From: Astrocystis sublimbata
Taxonomy: Eukaryota; Ascomycota; Sordariomycetes; Xylariales; Xylariaceae
Direction of reading: 5' to 3'
DNA length: 16,924 nucleotides
NCBI GenBank assembly: GCA_022453515.1
Contig: JAJNNY010000175.1
Span: forward strand, 1 to 16,924
Shown: positions 1 to 11,400 of the stretch, one piece after another
Position numbering within the stretch: position 1 is the first letter of the stretch
Layout: each line of letters begins with the position of its first letter
Notes under the pieces: generated by a model
What the model was told of the DNA's origin: nothing
Seen by the model: the letters and a program-made list of their open reading frames with translations, nothing else
Database searches by the model: none
Position numbers and translations under genes: made by a program

Positions 1-1
1 C

Positions 2-421
2 TGGGACGCCGTGACGAGTAAGGTGGGTGCGAACCATCCGCATTACTATACCGCTTCTCCGACAAAGACGGCATCTAGGCAGGGTACTTCACAGCAACAG
101 AAGGAAAAGAAGGAAAACAGCGGCTGGGATAACTGGGCTCCCGAGCGCATCCGCGAGCGCCGCTGCAGCGTCGGCAACTACGAGGAGTCGGACAGCGAGG
201 GCGAGGTGGACAACAACGACCAAAAGGGCCGCGTCGTCGAGAATCTAGATGGCGAGATGCAGGTCATGCGCCGCGTCTTCGGCAAGTGGGCAAGGCTTGC
301 GGGGCTCAAGTCTAAGGTCGCTGATGAGCTCAAGGCGGGCGAGTTCGAGGTCGATTGGACGAGGGCTATAGCGCCGAGGATTGAGGGCAGGATTGTTCGT
401 GTTGATGGGGGCCCGGAATAG
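2..421 (+). CDS. C-terminal part of an unidentified protein, possibly a fungal 5'-nucleotidase-like metallophosphoesterase
   Basis: An open frame enters from the left edge (Trp-Asp-Ala-Val at base 2) and runs about 139 codons to a TAG at 419-421, so only the end of the gene is present. No in-window start is needed; the first ATG-like position is only a GTG at 11. The visible part is hydrophilic: a Lys/Gln/Ser-rich linker, a WDNWAPERIRERR stretch, an acidic patch ESDSEGEVDNND, then a helical, basic segment ending DWTRAIAPRIEGRIVRV. From memory, this ending resembles the C-terminus of large fungal calcineurin-like 5'-nucleotidases, but the catalytic domain lies outside the window and this is a weak guess. 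A GTAAGG string near base 17 could be a splice donor, so part of the left end might be intronic. The gene points towards the poly-G tract and the convergent aldo-keto reductase gene. Confidence 0.5.
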   Translation, partial: WDAVTSKVGANHPHYYTASPTKTASRQGTSQQQKEKKENSGWDNWAPERIRERRCSVGNYEESDSEGEVDNNDQKGRVVENLDGEMQVMRRVFGKWARLAGLKSKVADELKAGEFEVDWTRAIAPRIEGRIVRVDGGPE

Positions 422-537
422 AGAGATAGATAAGGGTAAGGTTGGTGCACGAATAGTATATACGTATACATACCTAGATTTTTGTTGGAGCACTTGATAT
501 ATGAAGTGGCTACCATTGAGGTGGTGGGAAAGGGGGG

Positions 538-2523
<1,986 letters not shown>

Positions 2524-2839
2524 AAAAGGAAAGGAATAGAATTGATGAATTGCGAGTACTTGACCAAGCCAAGTACCTGCCTTGCCTCTGCACACAGAGA
2601 CACTGACGTTCCCAAAATGGATTTGAAAGCGATTGCAGATCACTATAAAAATCGAGGTACTTTGCCCGAAACATTGGTGATGCAGCCAGCATCTGGGACA
2701 ACACACAAGCCATATGAATCCCAAGACTAGCAGTAATGAATATCAAGAATGTCCCTCCTACTTCCTACATCTTAGATAGAAAGACACAGTACAAAACCGT
2801 CTCTACCAAGCCCCTCCCCTCAATCCACTTGCCAAGGTA

Positions 2840-2859
2840 CTCAACTCAACTCAACTCAA
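2840..2859. repeat. (CTCAA)4 microsatellite
   Basis: Four exact copies of CTCAA lie in the spacer between the poly-G tract and the stop codon of the minus-strand aldo-keto reductase gene, probably in its 3' untranslated region. A 12-bp string, CTCAATCCACTT, occurs on both sides (2819-2830 and 2855-2866). The rest of 2524-2917 shows nothing else recognisable. Confidence 0.85.
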
Positions 2860-2917
2860 TCCACTTCAACCTATAGACAGACATTCAATTATCTACCTAC
2901 CTCTTACCTACACTTCC

Positions 2918-4533
2918 TCACTTAGCCCCCTCCGCAAACAGCGCCTTCTGCGTATCATACGTATACACAAGATCCTTATGCCAATAATTCGGGGCCTCGG
3001 CCTTCGCGATATCCCACGCCTCATCAAGGGCCTTCACCACGTCTTCCGGAAGCGGGCCTTTCTCGATGGCGTCTAAGTTGCCGTCCAGCTGGTCGTAGGA
3101 GGAGATGCCGATGATGATGCCGTCGTTTCCACCACTTCCACCACTCTTGTTATCTATACCTTGTATACGTAAAGCGCTATGGTGCACGATCCAGCGCAGC
3201 GCGACTTCGATCATGGTGAGATTCTGCTCCTTGTGGGCGTTGTTTTGCTTTTCGACAGCGGCTTCAATAATCTGCAGCGCGCGGAAGACGGAATCTTTAA
3301 AGTACCGCTTCTGGTACATGACGCCTGTGCGCGAGGCGCTGTTGAAACGGCCTGAGGTCACTTCCATGTCCTTGCTTTTGATCTTGCCGCTGAAGAGACC
3401 GCCCGCGACTGTCCAATGATTATTGAGTCAGAAGAAACATTCGGGAGTCGAGGGTTGTTTGGTAGGTATGCTATATTAGCTTTATTGGGGGGTTTGGGTG
3501 TGAATGTGGAAGGAGGAGCAAGTCCTTGAGTTCGACATGGCTTTCCCTGGGAATGGGAAGAGAAGGGACACTAATCAATGGAACACAACACATACTGGGG
3601 TTGTAGACACAATGTCGAGGCCGAAGCGGCGGCACGTGGGGATCAGCTCTGGCTCGAGACCGCGTGTGATGGCGTTGTACATGCCCTCTAATCCGTCGCT
3701 CATTAGCAATGTATCCCTAATCCTCAGAACGTAGGTCATTCAGGGGCAACCAAACGTACGGTAGATGGTAGGCTTCACCCAGCCATTATACTTGCAGGTC
3801 AGGACGACCTCGGCGACCTCGGCGGCCGTGAAGTTGGAAAGGCCGAAGCGCACGAACTTGCCCGCCTTGTGCAGCTTGTCGACGGCCGCGAGGGTGTCTG
3901 CAAAGGGGGTGCCGCGGTCTGCGGCGTGGAGGTAGCAGATCTGTTAGTGAGTTAGTCGTCATGATGTATCTATTTATTTATACATCAACCCCTTCGCCCC
4001 TCTCATTCCGTCCGCACCAACACTTCCCCGACGCAGCCACGAGAAAGTAAAACGAGGATCGTGATAAAAAAATGAAGGCGAGCGACAGGAGCAACAAGGA
4101 TACAGAAGGAAGCCCACTACAAGCAACCCAGCCTCAACACCAACCCTCAAAACACCAAACCTCCAAAACAAACGCAAGAAAAAGCGCAAAAACCCACATC
4201 AACACACCCCGTCCCCAACCCCCCCAAACTCTCCCCAAGACTCTCCTCGACCTTCACGCCCGAATTATCCCCGTCTTGCGCCGGATACCTAAACTTAGTC
4301 GCAAGCGTCAATCCCCGCTCCTTCCACTTGCCGGCGTCGCGCGTCCACGCCTCCTGCTCGGAGGCGACGTACACGCGGGCCGTGTCGACTTCGCCGTATC
4401 CGCGTTCCTGGAAACGGTCGAGCACGCGGCTGTACTCGTCTGGCGAGGTGATGCGCGCGCCCGCGTCCGCGGAGGGCCCGAAGGTCATTAGGCCGAGGAT
4501 GATGCGGGGGGACGTGGGGGGGAGGAGGGGCAT
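2918..4533 (-). CDS. Aldo-keto reductase of the AKR7 type (aflatoxin-aldehyde-reductase-like), four exons, frame broken in exon 3
   Basis: The family reduces aldehydes and ketones with NADPH in the cytosol. My exon model on the minus strand is 4533-4198, 3940-3760, 3687-3596 and 3408-2918. Introns of 257, 72 and 187 nt start GTGGGT, GTACGT and GTATGT and end in AG; branch-like CTAAC or CTAAT lies before the first two acceptors. After frame correction the protein is about 366 residues, near the usual AKR7 length. It opens with a GLMTFGP motif and keeps the catalytic tetrad Asp50, Tyr55, Lys80 (LATKFRYP) and His117 (ICYLHAADR). Exon 2 carries GKFVRFGLSNF and exon 3 MYNAITRGLEPELIPTCRR. Exon 3 is one base short: it reads DIV then shifts, where the family has V-Y-N-P. 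Unrepaired, translation stops at 3360-3358 after about 219 residues. This is either a young pseudogene or a consensus error. The physiological substrate cannot be read from sequence. Confidence 0.85.
3606..3610 (-). other. Single-base deletion (frameshift) in exon 3 of the aldo-keto reductase
   Basis: On the minus strand the exon reads GAC ATT GTG TCT ACA ACC CC. The expected Asp-Ile-Val-Val-Tyr-Asn-Pro needs one more base, most simply GTGGTC instead of GTGTC. Exon 3 is 92 nt (2 + 30 codons), whereas 93 nt are needed to supply the single A that joins TC of exon 4 to make Ile-Ala-Gly-Gly. Restoring one base also restores the frame through the whole last exon. No alternative GT donor in the exon that I could find repairs it. 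Confidence 0.75.
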
Positions 4534-5305
4534 TTTGGCGGTTGGTGATCTTATTTGGCTGGGTCTTTGGGGGTTTGTGGTTAGGTGGAATTTAAATCAG
4601 ACTTGGTATTTGGGTGATGGAGTGATTGAGTGAATGTGTAAACGAGTTGATTTGTTTTGCGATGATGTATGATGGGGGTTTGGTTGCTTTGATGGATTGA
4701 TTTATTCGTGAAATGAGGGGTGAGGCTTGCTAAAGGTCGATGAGACAATCGACTACCCGGATGACTTAATGCTTGATGATGCAGGTACGACTTATTAGAT
4801 CAATCAATGAGGTAACGCTTCTATCTTTATACATCCAACTTCGATACTATTAGATCGGCACCTAGCCTCCTAATGTTTCCAGACGAAGTCGAAACTTATT
4901 CATCTATCTCCATTCTAGATATTTCAGGGATTGTTCATATCTCCATCTCCATCAGGAATGCATCCCCAAATGCCTTAGGTAATTTGACAAGTCCAAAGTT
5001 GCCAGCAACAATACCCCAGCAAAGCTCCGAGAGCTACAAGAACGGAGTCGGCGTTACAGCACGACATACCCTCCCGCATAACGTCGCCGCTTCCCTTTCG
5101 GCGTTAAGCCCGCAACTGCAACCCCACTAAGAATTAACTCCTATCTTGCCCCTATCCCCTGTTGTCCTTGTCCGTTCATCGGGGATGCTAAGCTAGCGTA
5201 GCATTGATATAAAAATAACATGCAAGAGCAAAAATGGATTAGGGGCGAAGCAAGTGTTCATTAAGAAGTTATTTATTAATTAATGTGTATCCATATTGAT
5301 TGCTA
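4534..5305. other. Spacer upstream of the aldo-keto reductase; no gene seen
   Basis: This stretch should contain the promoter and 5' leader of the minus-strand aldo-keto reductase. It is T/G-rich near the gene and A/T-rich towards 5200-5300. A plus-strand open frame of 85 codons at 4873-5130 has no recognisable domain or splice context and is not taken as a gene. No TATA box or operator can be assigned with confidence. Confidence 0.6.
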
Positions 5306-5314
5306 TATTGCTAG
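5306..5314. repeat. Left copy of 9-bp direct repeat TATTGCTAG flanking the tRNA-like element
   Basis: TATTGCTAG here is identical to 5441-5449. It overlaps a perfect 12-bp palindrome, ATTGCTAGCAAT (5307-5318). Its position after the T-rich tail of the minus-strand tRNA-like sequence fits a target-site duplication. Confidence 0.5.
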
Positions 5315-5330
5315 CAATAAAAGAGAAAAG

Positions 5331-5336
5331 AAAAAA
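5331..5336 (-). terminator. Pol III-type T6 terminator after the tRNA-like sequence
   Basis: Six consecutive T on the minus strand lie two bases downstream of the putative discriminator A. This is the standard stop signal for RNA polymerase III and supports transcription, past or present, of the tRNA-like unit. Confidence 0.4.
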
Positions 5337-5338
5337 TT

Positions 5339-5440
5339 TGGCCGTCGAGGGAATCGAACCCCCGCCACCTACGAATGTGGTTTACCCAGGATATACCATA
5401 GGTAAGAGATACCCGATCCGCTTGGCTAATCCAGTACGGC
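5339..5440 (-). tRNA. tRNA-like sequence with box A and box B; functional status uncertain
   Basis: On the minus strand TAGCCAAGCGG (5429-5419) matches the box A consensus TRGYNNARNGG. GGTTCGATTCC (5360-5350) matches box B GGTTCGANTCC. A T-arm GGGGG-TTCGATT-CCCTC follows, then GACGGCC, an A in the discriminator place, and a T6 run at 5336-5331 that would stop RNA polymerase III. The 5' end GCCGT can pair with ACGGC near the 3' end for five base pairs, but the remaining acceptor positions mismatch. The piece is about 100 nt, longer than a usual tRNA, with a class-II-like arm CCAC...GTGG. One foldable anticodon loop, ATCTCTT, would give CTC, but the stem is imperfect. It is either a degenerate or intron-containing tRNA gene or the head of a SINE. 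Confidence 0.35.
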
Positions 5441-5449
5441 TATTGCTAG
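5441..5449. repeat. Right copy of 9-bp direct repeat TATTGCTAG
   Basis: This copy is identical to 5306-5314 and directly abuts the 5' end (GCCGTAC, minus strand) of the tRNA-like unit. Allowing a 2-base gap, the match extends by two more bases (GCTATTGCTAG against GCTATATTGCTAG). Confidence 0.5.
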
Positions 5450-6273
5450 TGATTGTTAAAGGCCATTATATACCACAGTACCCTAGAGGCCTGTGCCTTT
5501 CACCTTCACCTTGAGTGTGCTACTGCTAAGGTACCCAATTAATTGGTCTGCTAGAAGTAAGAGGTTCATGACGCGGACGGACGTAAAGCTATGTGCAGGC
5601 AGAACCACGGAGATCAATGGTTCTCATGCGGCACTGCATATCTGAGATCTTCAATAACCGACTCGTACGATCTTTAGATAGTACTTACTTGTCAGTCCCT
5701 CATGCCTTCATTCCGAAATGAAATAAGACTAGACATGCTGCCGTTCCGTCCATTGCTCGCTAAGGTTGTCAACCATATATCTATCTCAGGATTCCATGCC
5801 CGGGGCATAATATGTATAAAATGTTAGAGATAAACCTGTAGATACCAATATGAGGTAGGTATTGATGGACATATTTGATTTAGTTAGTTAGATAGCATAG
5901 GTAGCGAGCAAAAGATGACACCGCCAAAAACGATACCTAGCCTAGATATATAGATAGATTCTATCCAAACCGGAAGGAACCGACCCAGCCCAAAAAACCC
6001 CAATGCGCCGATTTCCCAGGTTCTAACATGGTCCCGTCTAATCACATACCCCTTCCAGATAGACAGATAGATAGAGACAGAGATAGGGATCCCCATGGGA
6101 AGAGAAAGAAAGAGCCAGGCGCCAATAGCCATACAACCCTTATATACAGATACAGATAGGTACACCACACCAAAACAATGAACGGAGATACCTACTGCCA
6201 AAGGAGCAGACGACACTGCGCCACTCATCAAGTAGGCCAGGCAAGGTCAATCCATGCTCTCCCTAACCCGAAC
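5450..6273. other. Spacer and probable 3' UTR of the DMT transporter; no gene seen
   Basis: The stretch contains TAGGTA strings (5856-5861, 5898-5903, 6157-6162) and GATA/GACA-type simple sequence. A minus-strand open frame of 115 codons (5884-6231) is hydrophobic but resembles no family I know. It falls just behind the transporter stop codon and is more likely untranslated sequence. Confidence 0.55.
6057..6087. repeat. Imperfect (AGAT/AGAC)n microsatellite
   Basis: The run consists of AGAT, AGAC and AGAG units on the plus strand, downstream of the transporter stop codon. Nothing suggests a function. Confidence 0.6.
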
Positions 6274-8023
6274 TCAAGCCAAATGCTCCTCCTCACTATC
6301 ATAATCCGCATCAACACCAGCATACCCATACGCCTCCTTATGCTCCGCCTCCTCATTCATCTCGCGCCAAGTCGACCAGCTGAGGACCAGAAAAGCAACA
6401 ACAATCATAGCGCCGCCCGTGAGGGCCGAAAACGACAGGGCCTCGCCCGTAATGACCCAATCCGCAATGGCGACGATGAAAATCGTCAGCAGCGCCGCCA
6501 CACTGCTCAGCACGGGACTCGTCAGGGAGATCAGCACCAGGAAGCTGCCCGCAAAAGTCGCGTTCATGATCACGCTGATCCAGAGGTAGAAGGCCGTTTT
6601 GCCCGTGGGCAGCTCGAAGACCTCCCATCCTAGGATGTGTAAGATAGGAAGGGGAATCCAGAGCACGAGCAGCGTGAATGCGCCGATGCAAGAACCAAAA
6701 GTGTTGGCGAAGATGACGCCGTGCGCGGCGGGCGCGCCGTCCGGCGGGCAGGCGTAGCGCTTGTACAGCACCTCGTAGAGGCCGTAGAGCACGGAGCCGG
6801 CGCCGATGATCAGATTGCCGAGGAAGCGCGTGGCGGCGGCGCCGTCGTGGTTCGGGTCGTCGGTGCCGTCGCCATAGGCCACGATCAGCACGCCTACTAT
6901 GGCTACGATGACCGCAAGGGCCTTGTCGAGGCGCAACTTCTCTTTTAGCAGGGGCACGCTGAAGGCGTAGGCGAAGAAGGCAGAGCAATTATAGATGGCT
7001 GTGAGGTTGCTTGGCGTGGTCATGTTGACGGCGACGTACCACGTCAGGCCCGCGACGGTCAGACAGCTGGTGACGACGGCCGTGGTGCGCAGGATGTAGG
7101 GGACGGGACTGCGGGCCTGCAGGACGTGGCGCGGGACGTCAAGGGTCTGCTCGGCGACCATGTGCGCCGTGGTGCGCAGCATCTCGACGTGGCGGCGCCA
7201 GAAGGTGGTCCAGGGCTGCTTGCGCTTCTGCAAACGCAGGATGGCCAGCTGCGCCGGCCACAGGAGCGCCCAGCTGCCGTGCGTCAGGTACAGCATGCAG
7301 TACGCCTTGTTCCAGCCCAGCTCGTGCTGCACGTACCGCCCGAGCTCCGTCTGCAGAACAAAAGACACGAGACACACGACGAGGAAGATGCCGGCGATGA
7401 TGTATTTCCGGCGGGCGGCGGCGCGGGCTTGGTCGGCGGGGGCCTGGGAGCGCATGGTGGAGGCGCGAGACAGGGCGCGCGCGCCGGCGGGCGTAGAGAC
7501 GGTCGGCGCAGGCAGAGGCGTGGTTGAGCGGGCGCCGGAGCCGCGGCCGTGTCCCAGGCGTTCGCGCTCGTCGTCCTTCTCGAGCAAGGGCATGCCGGAA
7601 TGGCTGTCTGTGGGCCTCAGATGGGCAGGTCTGCTCGATTTCGACATGGTGTCAGAGTCTGTGTCTTCGTCGCTATCGTCTTCGTCGTCGTCGTCTTCTT
7701 CTTCTTCTTCTTCGTCAGAGTCGGAGTCGTCGGAGTCCCGGTCGTCCTTCTTTTTCAGCCTAGGGGGGTCGGAAATGTGGCGGTCAGAGACATCTACAAG
7801 GGAGTGTCAGCGTTGGTGTCAGTGTCATTGTTCATAGCTGTCGAGAAAAGAAAGTTGTTTGCTTACCCCTTTGTGTCGTGGCACGGGCATGAAGGGAAGA
7901 GTCGAAGGATGGTCTGGGGGAGCGGGAGTCGAAGCTGGAGCGGGAGCGGGAGGGTGAGGATGATCTGTTTTGGTTGGGATGCAAGGAGAGACTGGACAGC
8001 CTGATGTTGTCATTCGAAGACAT
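6274..8023 (-). CDS. DMT-superfamily membrane transporter (SLC35F / Thi74-like, EamA fold), two exons, 558 residues
   Basis: The model is exon 1 at 8023-7867 (52 codons plus one base) and exon 2 at 7793-6274. The 73-nt intron has donor GTAAGC, acceptor TTGTAG and a CTGAC branch-like site. I chose the ATG at 8021-8023 because the frame upstream of the internal ATG at 7647 stays open to that acceptor and the join is in phase. Residues 1-52 are Ser/Arg-rich; 54-101 are charged, with a run of six Glu and many Asp/Ser. About ten hydrophobic segments follow from residue 183 to about 525. The segment YVAVNMTTPSNLTAIYN followed by FFAYAFSVPLLKEKL is typical of fungal SLC35F-like carriers, and a second repeat half includes GSVLYGLYEVLYKRY. 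The C-terminus is acidic (DYDSEEEHLA). Such proteins sit in vacuolar, Golgi or other internal membranes; the substrate is unknown. Yeast Thi74 and YML018C are the nearest named relatives I can suggest. Confidence 0.85.
7647..7736 (-). repeat. Trinucleotide-rich acidic tract inside the transporter gene
   Basis: GAA and GAC codons are repeated in exon 2 and encode the Asp/Glu/Ser stretch directly before the internal Met102. It includes (GAA)6 followed by (GAC)4. The tract is coding and in frame, so it is expected to vary in length between strains without breaking the protein. Confidence 0.7.
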
Positions 8024-8210
8024 CAGCTGGGTATTTAAAGCGAATGCGGTGGTGACGGGGGGCGTGGGCCGGCAGGCAGGCTAAGATATTAATACTACTA
8101 CAACTACAAGTACAGACAAGAACGGGATATGACGGGATAGCAAGATAACAGGTATGTGCGTATGCAGCAAGTGAGAGAGCGTGTGAACGAGTGAGGGCAG
8201 CCAGATAGGT

Positions 8211-8240
8211 AGACGAGACGAGACAAGACAAGACAAGACT
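8211..8240. repeat. Six tandem AGACN pentamers
   Basis: Two AGACG, three AGACA and one AGACT unit lie in tandem, about 190 bp upstream of the transporter start codon (its 5' leader or promoter side). Confidence 0.8.
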
Positions 8241-8342
8241 TGGGTCAGTGGGGCAGCAGCATAAGTGTCAGATGCGCATGGGCAGGCTAAGGACGGTAGT
8301 GTGATGCTGGCGATGTTGGGGGGGTTGTACTTGGTGTAAGTT

Positions 8343-8369
8343 GTGGTGGTGGTGGTGGTGGTGGTGGTG
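8343..8369. repeat. (GTG)9 microsatellite
   Basis: Nine perfect GTG units lie in non-coding sequence about 320 bp upstream of the transporter start codon. Reading frames across it give only poly-Val or poly-Pro. Confidence 0.9.
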
Positions 8370-8440
8370 TGTAAGTGGAATGGGCGCAGGTTGAGGTCAA
8401 AGATAGATGGTCAGGCAGCCTGTAATGCTGTGATCCTGCC

Positions 8441-8464
8441 CCCTGTCTCCCCTGTCTCCCCTGT
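8441..8464. repeat. 9-bp tandem repeat CCCTGTCTC, about 2.7 copies
   Basis: Two full copies of CCCTGTCTC and a partial third (CCCTGT) lie in tandem in the transporter upstream region. Confidence 0.75.
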
Positions 8465-11400
8465 ATTCTTGGGGCTGTACTTGAGTATGCGCAGCCAGTC
8501 AGAGGCTGCAGGTGAGACGACGGGCCGAGGACGGGGATGGATGGACTTCTGGGGTCGAACCCGTCCACTGCTACATTGACCTATCAGATCCCAGCTAAAC
8601 TCGTTATTGTCTGCATATGATTGCGATTTGCAGTAGATGCAGGAACAGATGGATCCCTGATTTCTTCTCTAAAAAAATCATTTTCAACAAAAACATTTCG
8701 TAACAAATGGCGAAATAGGCTGTAGAATGCATGTACACCACTAGGTGATAAGAGTCGAGTCCTGCCCAGGATGACTGCATGTCGACGAAGCCACTCGCCA
8801 GTGAGGTCACTTGGCCAAGTCTTGGAAAGCAGCTGCCTTCCAAGCCTGCCTGCCCTGCTGCAGCGTCAGTGTTCCCACAGCACCCACAGCGCCGCGAGGT
8901 CAAGTGACAGGGATCCCAGACGCATCCCGCTTCCGTGGATATACATACTGACTCGATAAGGGGGATGGGGGCAGCCACCCGCCAAGCCCTCCGTTCCAAG
9001 GCTCACGTTCCAGTTCCACGGTCTTGATTCAGCGGGCAGATGGCTATCGGCACCACCCACACCGCATGCATCCGAGTCTTCCAAGTCGCAAACGTTGCAG
9101 ATATAGAACATCATAGGTTATTACTCCTAAGTAGTACTTATTGCGCGGCTCTCGGTAAGCACAGCACATGTGTTATAATGGCGTACCGCGCTAAGAATAG
9201 GTCACGGGAATCCAGCATCTGCAAGCTAGAGTTAGTACTTGCATATACCTAGGTATTTACCTGCATGCTTAAAAGACAACGACTTTGAGTTGCACATGTT
9301 TAACTAACACCCATCGCCCTCACCGACTTCAATTTCAGTACCATAACTTGTAAGTAAACGATGCCGAGGACCAAGACTTTTATGAAACCTGCCGCCCAGG
9401 AATTTGACACATGTCTTTATTTTTCTCATTTGTTCTTCATTTCATATCAAAGTGTTACCTAACACCTTAGGTAACTCTTACCTGCCCTCGCCTGCCCAGC
9501 TTCCCAACACAATTTTTCTGTCCAATACAAAGTTGCAAAATCCCCATCGCTTAAAATCAACTCATCCGCTCAACCATATTCTTACGGCTTGCTTGTTTTT
9601 GTTTCATTTGGTCTCATCGCATCTCATCTCATCTTACTATTTAGGTACCCAGCCCTCGCCAGCCCCATTTGCCACGAGCCGAGATGTCATCGTGATGCGT
9701 ACGTACGTACCTACCTACTTACGTGGTCACAACAAACAACCATGCCTTGTATTATCATAGCGATCAGCATACTTATAGTAAAGAACGACTGAGCGGCAAG
9801 CTGTATCCGGAGACCTTGGTCTGAGCGGGCTTGGGTCTAAATATCGCCGTATGGGAGTTTACGGTATTAATGAATAAATATCCAAACAGAAAGGAGAAGA
9901 TGCAATTAAATATGAAAACAAGGGAGGCCACGCAGGCACGCACGCAATCAGCCAACTTCAGCTTCCCTCGAACCTCACCTCATATTCCCATCTACAGAGA
10001 CTTCACCCTCACACATCCCATCGGCCTCATAGACAACCTTAACAGACCAAAATATGCATGTCTTCATTCGAAGAGCAGCTCAGGCGTAGCAATTGCAGCT
10101 CAGTAATGCATAAAACAGGCTTAATTTATAGGTGATCTTTGCTTGGGGTTTTGTTTCGGTTGCACGTAACCGTCACGCTGCACTCGCGCTGTCCTAATCA
10201 AGGGCGTTTAGTTCCGGAAATGGTGGCAGTTGGGAATATCGAATAAGCGATATATTTCTGCCTCTTTAATTGCATATATCGTGCATAGAGATCGGTGGAA
10301 TATGCCAGGATGCGCCGACTGAAGTGGACGCTACCTGCAAGGTGGCGTGTGATGCTTCTCAACCAACAATTCATAGCTTTCTTTTTTCTCTTCTGCTTCG
10401 CGCTTTCGTGGCAGAGAGAACGATCTTGGAGAATGACGGAGAGAAATACGAACTTGCATAGATAAATATGCGTTGCCTTGCCGCTGCATTGCTGCACTGG
10501 GATACACATCATTGCGATCTTACATCACGGCCAATGATTGTCGAAACAATCTTTCATGATGCCTTGCGATCATGCACCTCGCCATACGTAACGTCGAGGG
10601 GGGTGGGTTTCATATTTTCACTTTTTGCAAGGGCCTTCGAAAGATACACGATGATCGCCAGCCGGTTGGCGGGATTCCGGCCACAACCGACCGATGAGGG
10701 ATTGGGCCGAACACCACTGCGTCAAGAGCTTGAGAGCTATCACGCCAACGTCAACCTCCAGTCACTGCTGTCGCCATTATCCAAGAGAAGCAATTGGCTT
10801 GACGTCGCCCGCTTTCAGCATTAGCGGACTGCGCAACTGCGTTCATTCTTCATACCTGTGGAAAAGGGCCACTGAGAACTGCCACGCATTGGGTCACGGA
10901 GAGGAGGGAGATACACAAGTTGGACTAGCTTGCGCCGCCCGATGCCACCAGATCGATGTTGTCCTATATCTCCCCGACGTCTCTCTTAGCAGCTCTGTTA
11001 TGGAAAGTGCTTGATCCAATCGCGCTCTTCTATTTCATCTTTGCGTTCAACATGGCCATTACATAAGCTGATGGAAATCTAGCAATGATGATCGTATCGG
11101 CGTTCCTGGTCTGGGCAATCATACTGAACCCAACCAAAACAGACATTATAGAATGTCAACTCCAAGAAACAAAGCCAGACTTCGCCTGATGCTAATAAGC
11201 TCGTAGTCCACCGCAGCAGGCGAGATCGGCATTTTTATATGCATAATTAAGCGCCCCGAATGGCATCATATCCACAAGGTCCCAGTGTAGGATTGGGCTA
11301 GCCTTCATCTTAGGTTGCATTGGGGGACTGCACTAGGATCACTCGTCCAGGCCAAGAATCGCCTGACCGCCGTCAGATAGTCGTCGCCAGCGGCGCAACA

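Larger units (their letters stand above)
5315..5440 (-). mobile_element. Possible minimal tRNA-derived SINE, 126 bp, bounded by 9-bp direct repeats
   Basis: Read on the minus strand, the unit begins exactly after one TATTGCTAG-type repeat (5449-5441). It contains the tRNA-like part with both internal Pol III promoter boxes, passes into a T-rich tail (AAATTTTTTCTTTTCTC...) and ends at the second copy of the repeat (5314-5306). A tRNA-like head, a simple-sequence tail and a target-site duplication abutting the head are the hallmarks of retrotransposed SINEs, which occur in several filamentous fungi. No LINE-related 3' body is seen, so it would be a very short member. The repeat is only 9 bp and partly palindromic, so chance remains possible, and a multi-copy search would settle it. 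Confidence 0.4.

Noticed and set aside
2542..2730. Short plus-strand frame right of the poly-G tract
   Set aside because: 62 codons with no recognisable content, in the 3' side of the convergent reductase gene.
4072..4491. Plus-strand 139-codon frame
   Set aside because: It lies antisense to exon 1 and intron 1 of the aldo-keto reductase, whose minus-strand reading is clearly the conserved one.
4873..5130. Plus-strand 85-codon frame in the reductase upstream region
   Set aside because: Low-complexity, Ser/Ile-rich start, no domain, no supporting splice sites.
5884..6231. Minus-strand 115-codon hydrophobic frame behind the transporter
   Set aside because: Microsatellite-rich sequence in the probable 3' UTR; the hydrophobic composition follows from T-rich simple sequence.
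6353..6988. Second minus-strand frame and plus-strand frames within the transporter gene
   Set aside because: Arg/Ala/Gly-rich shadows of the GC-rich transporter coding sequence.
8549..8562. GGGGTCGAACCCG, which resembles a reverse-strand tRNA T-arm
   Set aside because: The stem pairs for only two to three bases, and no box A or acceptor stem is found at the proper distance.
8604..8999. Minus-strand 131-codon frame
   Set aside because: No family resemblance, and it contains an A/T-rich simple stretch translated as Lys/Ile/Phe; probably chance.
10468..11014. Overlapping plus-strand frames of 118 and 106 codons
   Set aside because: Two overlapping frames, neither with a domain, good start context or exon logic.
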